Shown piece after piece: positions 22,195-34,815 of a stretch of DNA of 64,000 nt (the stretch's first letter is position 1; each line of letters starts with the position of its first letter). The notes under the pieces were generated by a model, which had not been told where the DNA came from, did no database searches, and worked only from the letters and a program-made list of their open reading frames with translations. The DNA comes from Craterostigma plantagineum (lineage: Eukaryota > Streptophyta > Magnoliopsida > Lamiales > Linderniaceae), in NCBI GenBank assembly GCA_027422505.1, contig JAPQWV010000050.1, positions 62,001-126,000 on the forward strand. Direction: 5' to 3'. The position numbers were made by a program, and so were the translations under genes.

Positions 22195-25091
22195 CTAATC
22201 GTCGTCGAGGTCCTCATCCGAAAAATCAGGCTCTTGAGGCTTCTGAAACTTAGGCAAATTCGAACCCTTCGCCTTCTTCCTCGTATTCGTAGCAAACCTC
22301 GAAGCAAGTATCGTAACTCCCAGATTCTGCTTCGCCTTATTAGAGGAACAAAAAGCCCCATCTTCGTCCTCGTCCTTTTCTTCATTACACGAAGAGCTGA
22401 ACGATTCCATCATGCGCAAACTCTTCGCCATTTTCCTCTTCTTATGCCTCCTCCAAGCCGCCTGAATAAAGCAGGCCGACCAAGTCCTCCATTGATGTGA
22501 GTAATACCTGAACGTATGCTGAAGCTTTTTGCTATGCAAACGCCTGAACTGATTCGCGACGAACTTGAGATCTTCTGCCCTTAGGACGAACGCTTCCACT
22601 TCGCTTAGGGCTTTCACCGTCCTCGTAGAACTCGGAAGGTTCGAAGCTGATCGCGGTAATAAAGCCCAAGTCAACAATTCCTCGCCGCAAAAATCGCCGG
22701 GCCTCAGCGTTGTAGAGTTGAAAAAGCCCGTCCTACCGCCGTTTGTGGTCGAACTCTCTAAACTCCCTCTTATTACGAAGACCATCTCTGCCACTGGGTC
22801 GCCCTCGCGGACTATGTACGTCCCTTGCGTGCTTAGCGAAGATATGAGCCGCTCGCATATTGCGTCCAAAAGCTGATCGTCCATTTGCGAGAAGAAGGGC
22901 ACCTGAAATGAAAAACGAGTCCATAAATCATGAACGAAACTTAATTTGGATTGAAAAAAAGGGTTTTTATTCGTTCATGCAGTGCGGGATAGAACCCAAA
23001 ATGGTCCCTAATGTTTAAAACATGGACTAATTTAACCCCTGATATTTCACATGGACCGATTTAGTCCCTGATTTTGTGATGTTTTCATCGTATGCTTTTA
23101 GTCCCAATAAATCTTATATCTTATACCTACATCCCTGACAGATCTAGTACTTACACGTCGAACGAGGTCTAAGCATAGATGTCTCTGAATGTCGCGGCGT
23201 AAATCGGTAGGTAATAAACGTAGGATCGTCTCTTCGTCGACTCCTCTTGTGGTGAGCCATCTGTATTGCGTGAAGCGCCTCACTCGCTGCTTCAAGTTCT
23301 CGGGTAGCTGACGATGCTTCATTCTCTCCTCTGTGTCTCTACGCTTCAGCCTCCACTCTTCGAGTCTTACTGTTATAGATTGCAGATAAGTCTAGCATAT
23401 GATCTGAAGTTAGCAAATGTCATGAACTGTGGTAAGAGAATTGCATGACTCAATCAAGAACGAAGAAAAAAGCGAAGCAACCTGCATATTCCCAATCAAA
23501 TGAGCGAATAGAACAAGTCCCAATATTGCGATGAGTATGGCGAATAGAGTTTCGCCTATAAACGTGCTCGTCGCTAGTGACTGCCCGTATGAGCTGTACA
23601 TCGGAATATACCGATATCATACACTAATGCATTGTTATGGTAGTTGTAAGAACATAATGTTGCAGCAATTTATTACTACCTTAATTGCTGCAAACCCCAC
23701 CACAGACAATAGAAGTACTTCGACGTAAATTGAGACCGAACGACATTTTTCGCGACGGCGTCGCCGAATATTCCATAATTGAAATGATTAGTATTCGAGG
23801 GATCGCATCTAGCGAAGACAAGCGTGCTTTTCGCCCATTCAACTCTCTCTGGACGGCTCAAACTACTACAGTCGAGAAAGTTCAGAGCGCATCGAGGAGT
23901 TTCTGCTCTACAAGCAGATTTCAGACATGTAGCATTCCTCTCTGTAGACAGTAAATACCATGAAGCTCCCAAAACCTAATTAGAACAACAGATCGATGAA
24001 TAATATATTTTTCGTATAATTTCTTATGAGCGGCGATTAATTCGTAAAACATAGATGGACATACATACATGACTTGCTAGCATGTACAGCAGAAGGTTAT
24101 AAGCTGCGCCGGCCCAAGCGGTCTTTGTAACCACTCCAGCGGCTTTTATGATTCTTGAACTCAATGGGAATATGAGATACAACCTCGGTATGTACTGTAA
24201 TAACACGACGAGTACTAACGCGTTGTTCGTGTGGTTGGAGTGTGAGCTTCTGAAGGCTGGTAATATACACCATGTTACAATCTGCAGAAAAAAATAAAAG
24301 AAATAGATATACCACACTTAGCTTCGAATAATAGTAAGATCAGAGACAAGTTACGCTTTATGAGCAGAAACATTTCGAATTCATTCAACCAATTACGTTT
24401 TACGGTTAACTTACTTGAGGAAGAGGCAGCGTTGCGATAACATCGACGAAGAACTCCGACTTCAAATATCTCTTTGCTATCTTATTAAGATCCATGACGA
24501 GTTCTCCTCTGCCAAACACCCTTGAGCTTGGAGACACATAAGCTGTCCGAAACTTGATGATTATGTGAAGCAGATAGAAAGCATCTGCAACTGTCCGAAG
24601 AAGCGTGACGACTATGCGCAAATTGGGGTCTACGAACATGCAAGAAGCAGACGAATCGACTTGATTTGATACCGAAGGAAGATAAAAGAAGAGTGGATCT
24701 ACGAAGAGGGCTACTAAACACGAAAAAAGGAAAACCCTGTTCCATTTTAATACGATCTCGCTCGTCGGGTCGAGTATTAACGTCTTTTTGTCACGATTTT
24801 CTGGCAAGATCTTGGGCCTTGCAAACCTCGGAGCTTTGTCTCCATAGCCACAACCTTCGGATGTTCTCAAGTGAACTGAAGTAGTTTCGTAAACGGGCAG
24901 TTGTTTGTCGGTGTTCCTCTCCAAGAAAAGTTCGGAATTTTGCTTATCTTCATTTAGAAACCTATATGACATTATAAGTAACTCTATTTTTTTCATGAAT
25001 TAAATGTAAAAAATGGAATGAAATCAGACCAGAGAATGACCACTCTCTCTCTTCTTACATACCTGACTTGCTTCTGTTTCTTGAACTCCAT
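22195..25091 (-). CDS. CNGC: Cyclic nucleotide-gated channel, group III (CNGC14-18)-like
   Basis: Seven exons join in frame: 25091-25063, 24961-24415, 24281-24069, 23975-23680, 23593-23482, 23391-23155 and 22902-22195, giving 713 aa, normal for plant CNGCs. The family forms tetrameric plasma-membrane cation (Ca2+) channels gated by cyclic nucleotides and calmodulin. Visible features: transmembrane region with 'DPLFFYLPSV', 'FYLLHIIIKFRTAYVSPSSR' and 'QYIPRLYLIFPLSS'; pore 'YFYCLWWGLQQLSSYGQSL' with filter residues G365-Q366-S367; C-linker 'RGVDEETILRLLPTDLRRDI'; cyclic-nucleotide-binding fold with 'FCGEELLTWAL' at 549-559; IQ calmodulin motif 'FIQAAWRRHKKRK' at 623-635. 'GVVTKTAWAGAAYN' and 'VRLEEWRLKRRDTE' match CNGC15-type proteins best. 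GQS replaces the usual group III GQN filter. Two ACACGTG boxes lie about 0.8 kb upstream (25880, 25937). Confidence 0.93.
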
Positions 25092-25099
25092 GTTGTGGA

Positions 25100-26460
25100 T
25101 CAATTGTTCAGTGACAATGATATTATCAATCAAATATCAGGCGATTTAAGGATGTAAGGGAACTTCTTTTTGAGCATCCATTACGAGCAGTCAATCTTTT
25201 TTTTTTCTTTTCTTGACAAGGACAAAAGATGAAATTGGTATCAAATCTAGCGTCTTGTCAAGGCTTTCACTTTGTTAAAACAGTAAGTGATGGCCTGATG
25301 GGGTTAATTAAATAGGCTAAATCGAGAAAACGACACTTCCCCTATGAAGTGGGATCTGATATCTTGTGTTGTGTGGTTGACTTCTCATTAAAGGACAGTG
25401 AACAGTTTTAGCTGTAACATAAATATCAAAAACAGCTGGTTATTTCAGTTATGGTTTTGCTGCACATATGTTAAATTTTGTATATATTGCTATGTGAAGG
25501 TGGGCAACATAAAAATATCTTAGTGTTATTTTCATTATATTAGAGTTTTGTATTATAATCATAATAATATAAGTAATTTAATAAAATATTCTTAATGCAA
25601 TAAATGATCAATTAATTTATTTATAGCACGTATATAATAAATAAATAATAAAATAGAAATATATTTTAATGATGACTTCTTATCAATTGTATCAAACAAT
25701 TGCATTAATTACAATGATATATCAGCACTGTATATACTAAGGCTTCACCTGGTGAATGGCTGATGTGCACGAACAAACAACAAAAATCGAGGGGTCGTCA
25801 GAAGTCAAATTACAACATGTAACAATATATTATCTTTGTCATTATTATTATTATTAGTATTATATTTCAGTGTCCCGCACCACACGTGAAAAATTTCGAT
25901 AATCTGGGCGTATGATCCGTATTTGCACGTTCACCACACGTGATTGAAATCGCTTACAAGTCCAATGTGAATTAAAAAAAATTTAAAAACTATCGCGCAG
26001 CAAAGCCTAATTATCTTGGGGATAACATCCAATTTTATGTTACTAAACCAAAACATCTTTCGTTGGGCTACTTAATCGATCCAATATAACAAATGTGTAT
26101 ATATGTGTGTAAACGCTCAATAAAAAGGCCCGTTTTAAACTTCAGCATAGGAACAGTGAGCTTATGCAATATCGTGTTTTTTTACAGTCGAAACTAACTT
26201 TCATTTAATGTCAGCAAAAAACATAAAAGATTCTGTCGTTTCTTGTGTAGGCGGGGTAGATCCTTCCCCATCATACCCAAGCGGTTTGGCTTAGATAATG
26301 GGCTACGATATTCGAGCTTCTACACACGTGACTAAACTGAACAAATGCAAACCATCGACTCAAAGAAAGACAATCATATAGGACGCTGCCGATCTCTTAT
26401 GATTCTCGGATTCCTGCTTTAACTTTGTAATAACGTTCTTGTGACATAGCAGTTACCTAA
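25100..26460. other. AT-rich CNGC upstream region
   Basis: No coding feature is seen. It holds the CNGC promoter region (its start codon is at 25091) with two CACACGTG (G-box-like) motifs near 25880 and 25937. The rest is AT-rich sequence. Confidence 0.5.
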
Positions 26461-26469
26461 GAGGTAAGC

Positions 26470-27519
26470 AGAGGCGGACCCAGGATTTTACAGCAGGGGG
26501 GCTCCACTACCCGCGCAGCGCGTGCGATGCTGAGCGACCCGCGGCGTCGAGGCGGCCCGCCCATGGTGCCCGCCCAGCATTGTCACCATTCGTTTACATA
26601 AACACGAAAACTCCACTATGAAACAGTTGATTTACGGGAATGTTTCGCAAAACACTATTTTTTCAAGTAATTTCTAACTTAAGTGAGAAGCTATTATAAT
26701 CAAGTCTAGGTAACGGATCACCAATAATATCGGCCTATAATAACTATATATGGTCGGACCACTTTTGCCACTATAATCTTGTACCAACTTTTGAATGCAA
26801 TTTTGAGTTCTAATAATGCATTCGTCGGTATGTGCAGTCCTTCAACAAAATCATAAGAAATACAACTATGATATTACAATTGTTCCAATTTAAAATAAAA
26901 AATTACGACAACCTATATGAATAGAACTCTTAGAACTATCACATTACCAAAATAAATATCAAAGAAATAATGTAGGTGATAAGATAAACAGACCTCCTAG
27001 CTAAATAAATAATTTGATACATACGAATCATTCAAATGTCAATCTCCAATAGCAATGGTTTCATGCTGCTTGCTTCTGTTCCATATGTGTGTGCTTTGCT
27101 TTTTCTTTTTTAGATTTTTTAATAGTAATTTAAGGAAGATTGATTTTAATTCAATGTTCTGTATTATATTACTTTTTTTTCCAAACGTTCTGTATTATAT
27201 TACTAGAAATGTTATTTTTGTAATTTTATAAAGGAAACGGCATCAGAAAAATATATTAAAGAAACGGCCCACGGGATGAGAGCCCACTAAATATAACCAA
27301 GCATACCTATTGTTTATTATAAAATAAATAGCCCAAAAGTAAAATGGAAGCCCAATAGAAATAGAGGACTAACTAACCCTAATTTCATTACCTTCTTCCT
27401 CAATCCTCACGATGAAAAACCATTGAAGCACAGACAGTTCATGGCAGGTATACTACTCTTTCATCCCGGCGGTCGGGGACCCCCCCCCCCCCCCAAGCCC
27501 CTACGTGGGTCCGCCCATG
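26470..27519. mobile_element. Non-autonomous MULE-like element
   Basis: The left end AGAGGCGGACCCAGGATTTT and the complement of the right end CATGGGCGGACCCACGTAGG share the core GGCGGACCCA as an imperfect TIR. A perfect 9-bp target duplication, GAGGTAAGC, flanks the element (26461-26469 and 27520-27528), the hallmark size for Mutator-like transposons. The 1,050-bp interior is AT-rich with no transposase. A 15-nt poly-C run lies at 27480-27494. Confidence 0.8.
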
Positions 27520-27529
27520 GAGGTAAGCG

Positions 27530-28565
27530 AGACAATGGCACGAATAGTGTTATTTTTAATGGTGATATTAAAAAATTAGATAAGTTTCTCACCCTATCAC
27601 AAAATTAGTCAACTTTTTCGATTTACACTAATATTATATTAAATAAGTTAACTGGTCTTGGTTATATTTTAATTCCAATTTTTTTTACTCATTATTTCTT
27701 TCCATTATCGCCATTTACCATCTGAAATCAGCCATACATGGCATTCCACATCTTGGAATATATATTAAGAAATATTATTAAAGCATTAACATAAATAGTC
27801 AAGAAAACCAGTCCATAAAATGTTCAAATCGGTATTATTTAACAGAAATCAATTTCTAAAAAATGTTCATCACAAGTCATCATAGTTTTCCCTTGCGTTT
27901 TTCTTGTGAGACGATCTTTGATTCATATCCCATGGATATCTTCGTGATCGCTTACGCCCGACCTTTCTCTCCGGACGTAAATAAGGATTGTGTATCAGAT
28001 GAAAATGAGTCTTCCAGCGTGACTCTTATAATGGACACTCAAACTGATAAGAATATGTTGTCTCCAATATCTCAATCAAAAATAATTTGGAACATATTCA
28101 CATGCATCAACTTTAAAATACTTGCAAAACCTGAACGGAAATAGAGATTTGGATCAACTATAAACGGAATATATTTCTTATTGCCAACTAATGATGTTTT
28201 ATTTGGAGGTTATTTTCTTAGTAAAATCTTCGAAATTTAAATCACTAGTATTGAATACTAAGATTAAAATATGAGATTTTTTAGCTTATGGAAGTGTTAA
28301 AAAAGATTACGATTACAAATTTAATTATTGATAATTATGTTGAGAATTTGAGATACTTATGGTGAAAAAAAAGCAATATTAAAAAAATTTGTTGTGAAAA
28401 CTGAAAATAATCACAATTAAAATAAAAAAAGTTGATTAACTTTATAATAAGGTGAAAAAGTTACCTACTTTTGTAATAGCACTATCAATAATAACACTAT
28501 CTGTGTCATTCTCTTCCGAGATAGCATGTTCATCTGACATACAAGTCTTTCGCCACCCAACTATT
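27530..28565. other. AT-rich intergenic DNA
   Basis: No recognisable gene. One 93-codon frame (27863-28144) lacks similarity to anything I know and its codon use follows local composition. I regard it as chance. Confidence 0.45.
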
Positions 28566-29015
28566 TCACATCTGCCATATAATCCAGCACAAACTAATGA
28601 ACAAATAAAAAACCTCACTTCTGAACTTGGCACGCATCTCTCGCAGTCGGGTCTTTGCGTCTCCCAGGGCCCGTAGCTCTGCGTAAGGGATAGACGATTT
28701 CTTCCACAAACGATTAACTTTTGGGCATGAGATGAATACATGTTCCGTGTTGTCAAGAGCACCACCACATGGATTACAGTTAGAATTGAGCAAGACACCG
28801 CCTCTTGAAGAGATTCTCGACTGTCGGTAAGTTATCGATTGACAATAATAGTTTAAAACCCATAGTCGATCAATCTGGTAACTAAACGTGATGATGAAAC
28901 GCTCCTTACTCAAAAGTTGCATCAGCATTCCTTTACCCGGGTTGAACACAACAGTGAGAGAATTCTTCAGCGCTTCGAAATTGAAGGATCTATGTGCAAG
29001 AATACGGCCAACCAC
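28566..29015 (-). pseudogene. LINE relic: DUF4283-like and zf-RVT-like segments fused by deletion
   Basis: One open frame of 149 codons starts 'MVGRILAHRSFNFEALKN' and 'FNPGKGMLMQLLSKERF', typical of the DUF4283 domain at the N-terminus of plant LINE ORF proteins. It then passes directly into 'CNPCGGALDNTEHVFISCP', the C-x2-C...H...C zinc-binding motif normally found at the far C-terminus after reverse transcriptase. The endonuclease and RT between them are missing, so this looks like an in-frame internal deletion of a LINE. Function is not expected. Confidence 0.6.
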
Positions 29016-29690
29016 ACGATAGCATTCCGTTTTTTTGTATTTATTTTCAGCTCGTTTCTCGATTCATTACGTTCAAGATTGATCTTCTTGATTCGATTAA
29101 CACACAAACACGGATTGAGTCATGGGCCAAAATTCTCAACAGCAGACCGGTCTTATTTATAACAATAACACTTCTTCTCCATGCTTCGATATAGAGATCA
29201 TTGGGTCGCAAATGGAATGCAAAACTGCCGGTTTCATCCTTGCTAGCCCTAGAGGTCGTCGTGGCTATAGTAATTGGAAATTCATATCCTGAAGATACCG
29301 TCTTTATTAATTGCTGTCTCTACTACTCTCATAAAGTACAGATGGATGTAGCAACATTTGCACTTAACCCCTCTTTTGTATCGCCTTTCCAGGCCTATTT
29401 GTCGTCTTTCTAACCTCTTCTGGCTTGGCATGGTCCTCAACTAGGGATTACGAACGAGAATGTAAGCATCAACCTTTCCAATTTTTAGTTTTCTGCCCAT
29501 AATTGGGACGTATCACATTCACGGATGTCAGTTTTTGTTTTTTGTTTAAATTTGCTTTGTGGTGGAAATTTTTCTTCACTAATCTCATGGTTTGATTTTT
29601 TTGTTCTTAGGTTGTCTTAAGAATTTTATCAATGTATTCGCCAGAAACAATAACAGAACCAATTTGGAGTCAGATTAATATGACCAGGTG
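29016..29690. other. Probable LINE flank and spacer
   Basis: No further domain is seen beyond the LINE relic. AT-rich sequence without coding signal runs up to the cysteine-rich peptide pseudogene. Confidence 0.4.
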
Positions 29691-29745
29691 GTCTTAACTC
29701 TTATTACAAGCTAAATTAATCAACGAAGCTCGAAATGGAAAACCA

Positions 29746-30125
29746 CTAATTAGTATTGCAAAAATACAAGCCTTCGTAACAAACTGGAACGCCTTTGCTG
29801 TCCGGCAAAGCTTTGGCGCAGAGGTTGTTCTTAGTGCAAGCCGGCCTAGTGTTCCTACAGTAGCACTTCCCCTCTTAACAAACTGTGCCCGCTGGTGAAA
29901 TCTTTTTGAAGATAAGATCAATTCCATTGCAATCTTTGTCCTCCTTGCAGATGGGAGCATCAAGAGCTAACGTCGATGATAAAGCTGTCCCCAAAACAAA
30001 ACAACGAAATCAGACATTTATATACATACATATTCGTTAGTTATGATCGAAGAAGCTTTTGTAATAGACAAAACTAACCAAGGAGAATGAGCATGGACGA
30101 TAATTACTGATCTGTTGAAAGCCAT
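29746..30125 (-). pseudogene. Secreted cysteine-rich peptide (defensin-like) pseudogene
   Basis: The structure is that of small plant secreted peptides: a first exon (30125-30079) coding the start of a signal peptide (MAFNRSVIIV, then 'MLILL' in a shifted frame), an intron with GT...AG ends (30078-29985), and a second exon (29984-29746) finishing the hydrophobic segment 'ALSSTLALDAP' and giving a mature part with nine cysteines (for example CKEDKDC, KCYC, CTKNNLC, CYEGLYFC). Two lesions break it: a one-base frame change in exon 1 and an in-frame TAA at 29875-29877 in the middle of the mature region. The family is not identified beyond 'cysteine-rich, defensin/knottin-like'. A copia LTR begins 26 bp upstream of the ATG, so the promoter is also displaced. 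Confidence 0.7.
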
Positions 30126-30151
30126 TGCAGTTTGTGTTGTGAATGAGGGGG

Positions 30152-30728
30152 TGTCGTGAATTCCGTATCGATTCAAGTTAATAACAGATGATCTCGTCGA
30201 TCGCGTTGTTAATTTCGCGCTAGAAATTGAATTTCCAGAAAACAGAAATCAAAATCAAAATCAACACAGTAGTATACGTGGTTCGGTTATTGATTTAGCC
30301 TACGTCCACGGGCCAAGGGTCAACTCCTTTATTGATGATTCTTCAATCTGATTACAGAGCTCACAGAGCACTATCATTTTCGTGTTTACAACTTTTGCTA
30401 ACTCTCACTCTCAGAGAAGTTATCAGCTCACGAACTCTCTCAAAAGCCACAGATGAAGTTCCCTTTTATATTCAGCTCGCGCGCGCTTTCAAAAAAGGAT
30501 CCACGTCAGCTTTAGTAAATCGTTCCTACAAGCCGCTACTTCATCCGTTTCTCTTATTGTTTTCAATCGACGATTTCAGCTTCCATGCTTCGTCGACTTC
30601 ATCAAGCAATTCGAGTTTCTTATTCTAGTTAGAATAAGTAAATAGAATAGCCTCTTCCCTTTATTTATTCTTATAGGCCTCTTCCCAAGATTTGTTCAAA
30701 TAGCTTGAGTTTATGAATCATCATCACA
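30152..30728 (-). repeat. LTR (3' LTR of the minus-strand copia)
   Basis: Plus-strand reading TGTCGTGAATTCC to CATCATCACA. Contains TACGTGGTTCGG (about 30275). It differs from the other LTR by several substitutions and small indels, so the insertion is older than that of the 19.4-21.9 kb element. Confidence 0.92.
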
Positions 30729-31002
30729 AAACTCCACCTTGATTCATCAACTCGAGAGCTGATCCCTGGCACTCAATGCCCCTTGGTCAGGGAGCATTCA
30801 AACAACCAACCAGTTCCAAGCAGTAGTTGAATTTAGAGCTTGAAACTGCTTTGGTTAAAGCATCCGCAGGATTGTGGTCTGTAGAGATCTTCTTGACTCC
30901 AACCTTTCCAGACTGAACCACCTATCTAATGAAGTGTAGCCTGACATCAACGTGCTTTGTTCTCTCGTGATACATACTGTCCTTTGCTAGGTACACTGCC
31001 CC

Positions 31003-34000
31003 TTGGTTATCACAGAACATATCAACAACTTGCTGCTTAATATTCAGTTCAGCAATCAGCCTCTCAGCCACATTGCCTCCTTCACAACCTCAGTTAGCGC
31101 AATGTATTCTGCCTCCGTGGTTGATAATGCAACCACCTTTTGCAAGGTAGCTTTCCAGCTTATAGCAGTACCATATGAAGTAAACACATACCCGGTTAAA
31201 GACTTTCTGGTATCAATACATCCAGCATAGTCTGAGTCAACAAATCCTTCAATGACTCTTTCATTTTCAGCCATGTTCTCTGTTTTCCTGAAGATCAATC
31301 CTTTGTCGAGTGAGCCCTTCACATACCTTAGCACCCACTTTAGTGCTAACCAGTGACTTCTTCTCGGATCTGCCATAAATCTGCTTACCATGCTCAATGC
31401 ATAAGCTAAGTCTGGCCTTGTGCATACCATAGCATACATCAGCGAGCCTACAACATTAGCATATGGTATCCCATCATTGAGGCCTCCTCATCAGCTGTAG
31501 GATTCTCAGACTTTTTACTTAGCTTGAAATGAGCAGCTAATGGCACAGACACTGCTTTGGAGTTCTCCATTTCAAACCTTCTAAGTACTGAAGTTAGATA
31601 GGATTTCTGGTGAAGTATCAATTGACAGTCTGATCTGCTTCTTTCAATTTCCATTCCCAGGATCATCTTGGCTGGACCAAGATCCTTCATTTCGAATTCA
31701 GACTTCAGCAACTCCTTCACTTTCCTGATTTCATTCTTATCTTCACAAGCAATCAGCATATCATCTACATATAACAGTAGATAGCAGCACTTACCATTTG
31801 AGCATACCTTAAGGTAGATGCATGGATCATAGTGGCTTCTACTGAAAGAATTTTGGATCATGAACTGGTCAAATCTCTTGTTCCACTGCCTAGGGCTCTG
31901 TTTCAGCCCATAGAGAGACCTTTTCAGCAGGCACACCAGCTCTTCCTTGCCCTGCTTCTCATACACCTCAGGTTGTGACATAAGAATTCTCTCATCCAAC
32001 TTCCCATATAAGAATGTTGTCTTAACATCTAGTTGTTCAAGTTCAAGGTTGTATTGAGCTACCAATGAAAGGATCAGTCGAATTGATCTTTGCTTCACCA
32101 CAGTAGAGAACACATCATTATAATCAACTCCCTCCATTTGTGTGAAGCCTCGAGCAACTAGCCTAGCTTTATACCTAGTTTTTGAATTCATTTCTTTCTT
32201 CTTTCTGAAAATCCACTTACAGCTGATTACCTTCTGGTTTCTAGGTCTCTCAATCAGCTCCCAAGTGTCATTTTTCATCAAGGAAACCATCTCATCATCC
32301 ATGGCAGATTTCCAGCTTTTACAGTCAACACTGCTCATTGCTTCCTGATATGAGCTTGGTTCATTTCCTGTTTCTTCAGCCATGGTGAATGCAAAAGCTA
32401 TCATATCAGCTTGGCCATACCTCTTTGGAGCTCTGATCTCCCTCATTTCCCTGTCTCTGGTCAACATGTAGTCTGTTTCAGCAGTGAGGTTTTCAGTTTC
32501 TGTATCAACTTCATCACTTTCAGATTCATGTGTAGTTTCACTTTCTACAGGTTCAACTTCATCTGTATCAGCTTCACTGTAGTTCTTAGCTATCCTAGAG
32601 TTCTCCACCTCAACTAGAGTCTTCCTCAGAAAATTGGAGTCAGCTGCCATCTCGGATTTTTCCTTCAGAGATTTTCTTTCCAGATTTGCCATTTTATCTT
32701 CTGCAAATGTAACATCTCTGCTTAGAAAACACCTCTTCACTCCTGGCTCTAAGCTCCACAGCTTGTAGCCTTTCACCCCCTCGGGATATCCAATGAAAAT
32801 TGACTTTGTAGCTCTGCTTTCCAATTTATCTTCCTTCCTGTGTGCATAGGCTATACAACCAAACACCTTGATGCTTCATACTTGGTTTTGTCCCTGTCCA
32901 CAATTCTTCCGGGGTCTTGAACTTGATGGCTGTTGAAGGACATCTATTCACCAAGTAAGTAGCTGTTGTCAAGGCTTCTGCCCAAAATGACAATGACTTT
33001 GGCAGTCCAGCACTTAGCAGCATGCATCTGGTTCTCTCAAGCAAGGTGCGGTTCATCCTCTCTGCAAGCCCATTCTGCTGAGGAGTATAAGGTATGGTTC
33101 TGTGTCTTTTAATTCCTTCAGCCTCACAGTAAGCATTAAACTCATTTGCGCAGAATTCCAAACCATTGTCTGTCCTCAATGTCTTTACCTTCATGTTAGT
33201 CTGAAGTTCCACAGATTTCTTCCAGCTTTTGAATTTCTCAAAAGCTTGATCCTTGGTCTTAAGGACAATGGTCCATACCTTCCTCGAGTAGTCATCTATA
33301 ATGGACAAGAGGTATTTTGCTCCACCTAGTGACATCACAAAGGCAGGTCCCCACAGGTCTGAATGGAGGTAGTCCAGGGGTCTCTGTGAGTAGTGTCTAC
33401 CTGTTTCAAACTTCACCTTGTGAGCCTTTCCAAAAACACAGGTCTCACAGAATTTCAGCTTCTCGAGAGTGTCAGTTTCAAACAAGCCTTGCTTGGCCAG
33501 TTCTTGCAGGCTTCTTTCACTCACATGCCCCAACCTCTTATGCCATAGACTTGCTGTGTCTGCCTCAACACTTGCATTTGAAACTGTGCCAGCAACAGTC
33601 GAGCCAAGCAGAGAATAGACTCCATTTCTCTTGACCCCCTTCATTTTCAGCAAAAATCCTATGAACACCTTCATCTGTCCATTCCTTGTATCTATTTTAT
33701 AGCCTAAATCATCTAGCATTCCAACAGATATCAGATTTCTTCTCAAGTCAGGGATGTACCTTACATCTTTGAGGACAAGTTCACTGCCAGTATGCATCCT
33801 TATCCTGACTGAGCCAATGCCTCTGATCTCACAGGGAGTGTTGTTTCCTAGCAGCACTTTGCCCCTTCAAATGACTCAAACTTCTCCAGCCAATCTCTGT
33901 TTGCAGTCATATGGAAAGAACAGCCTGAGTCCATAATCCATTCCAGGTGTTTTTCAACCTCAGACACATTTAGCACTTCAGCAGATTCATAACCATCTTC

Positions 34001-34806
34001 TACAGCTAGAGCCTCACCTCACTCTCTGTGAGTTTGTTGAGGACTTTTACCTCGCTTTGGACACAAACACCTGATGTGTCCTTCTTCATGACAGTAGTAG
34101 CACTTAATCTTGCCTTTAGACTTGGATCTGAACTTCCTGTTGCCTTTCTTAAACTCTCTGTTTTCAGATCTTCCCCGAACATTTAATATTTCACCTTGAT
34201 TCTGAGGCTTTGCTTCAATCTTGTTGTTTAGCTGCCTTGAGTGTATTGCTGATAGCACATCCACTAAACTGAGTTCTTCATGAGCATACAGCAATGTCTC
34301 TTTGAAATGATCGTAGCTCTTAGGCAGTGAACTCAACAACAGCACAGCATGATCTTCAATACTGATTTCTACCTCAATGTTCTCAAGATCTAATACCATT
34401 TTTGACCACTTGTCAATCTGCTCTTCGATCGGTTTGTCTTCCTGCATTTTGTACGAGTACAAGCCTGCTTCAGATACAACCGATTCGCCAGCAATTTAGT
34501 CATGTAAAGGCTTTCTAGTTTAAGCCACAATCCAGCGGCAGTTTCCTCTTTCGATACCTGTCGCAGCACCTTATCTCCGAGACAGAGAATTATCACACTG
34601 TGCGCCTTTTCTATCATCGATTTCTTCTCACCTGCGCTCAGATCGGTAGGCATTTTACTCTCCTCCTTCAGCGCCTCAATTACTCCTTGTTGAGTAAGCA
34701 GAGCCTTCATCTTCATTCGCCACAAACTGAAGTCGTTTTGGCCTGTGAATTTCTCTACATCGAACCTCGCCGAACTCATCTTCCTTGATCGAAATTCCAC
34801 GCTCAC
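31003..34806 (-). pseudogene. Degenerate copia gag-pol
   Basis: Gag begins at 34806 or the inner ATG at 34779 (MSSARFDVEKFTGQNDFSLW), shifts frame near 34460 and continues with the knuckle CYYCHEEGHIRCLCP (34019-34462), ending in a stop at the protease junction. The next long frame (33857-32826) gives the GAG-pre-integrase motif LWHKRLGHVS and the integrase core (HSDLWGPA, DNGLEFC, 'YTPQQNGLAERMNRTL'). After another shift, 32866-31448 gives RT (ARLVARGFTQ, YGLKQSPRQW, LLLYVDDMLIA). A final shift leads to RNase H (STTEAEYIAL, 31439-31056). At least four frame breaks or stops make it non-autonomous. 'DVKTTFLYGKLDE' keeps the first RT aspartate. Confidence 0.9.
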
Positions 34807-34815
34807 TGTACCACT

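Noticed and set aside
29694..29963. An 89-codon minus-strand frame over the peptide pseudogene
   Set aside because: The cysteine-rich coding frame is a different one; this frame is its shadow and has no signal peptide or cysteine pattern.
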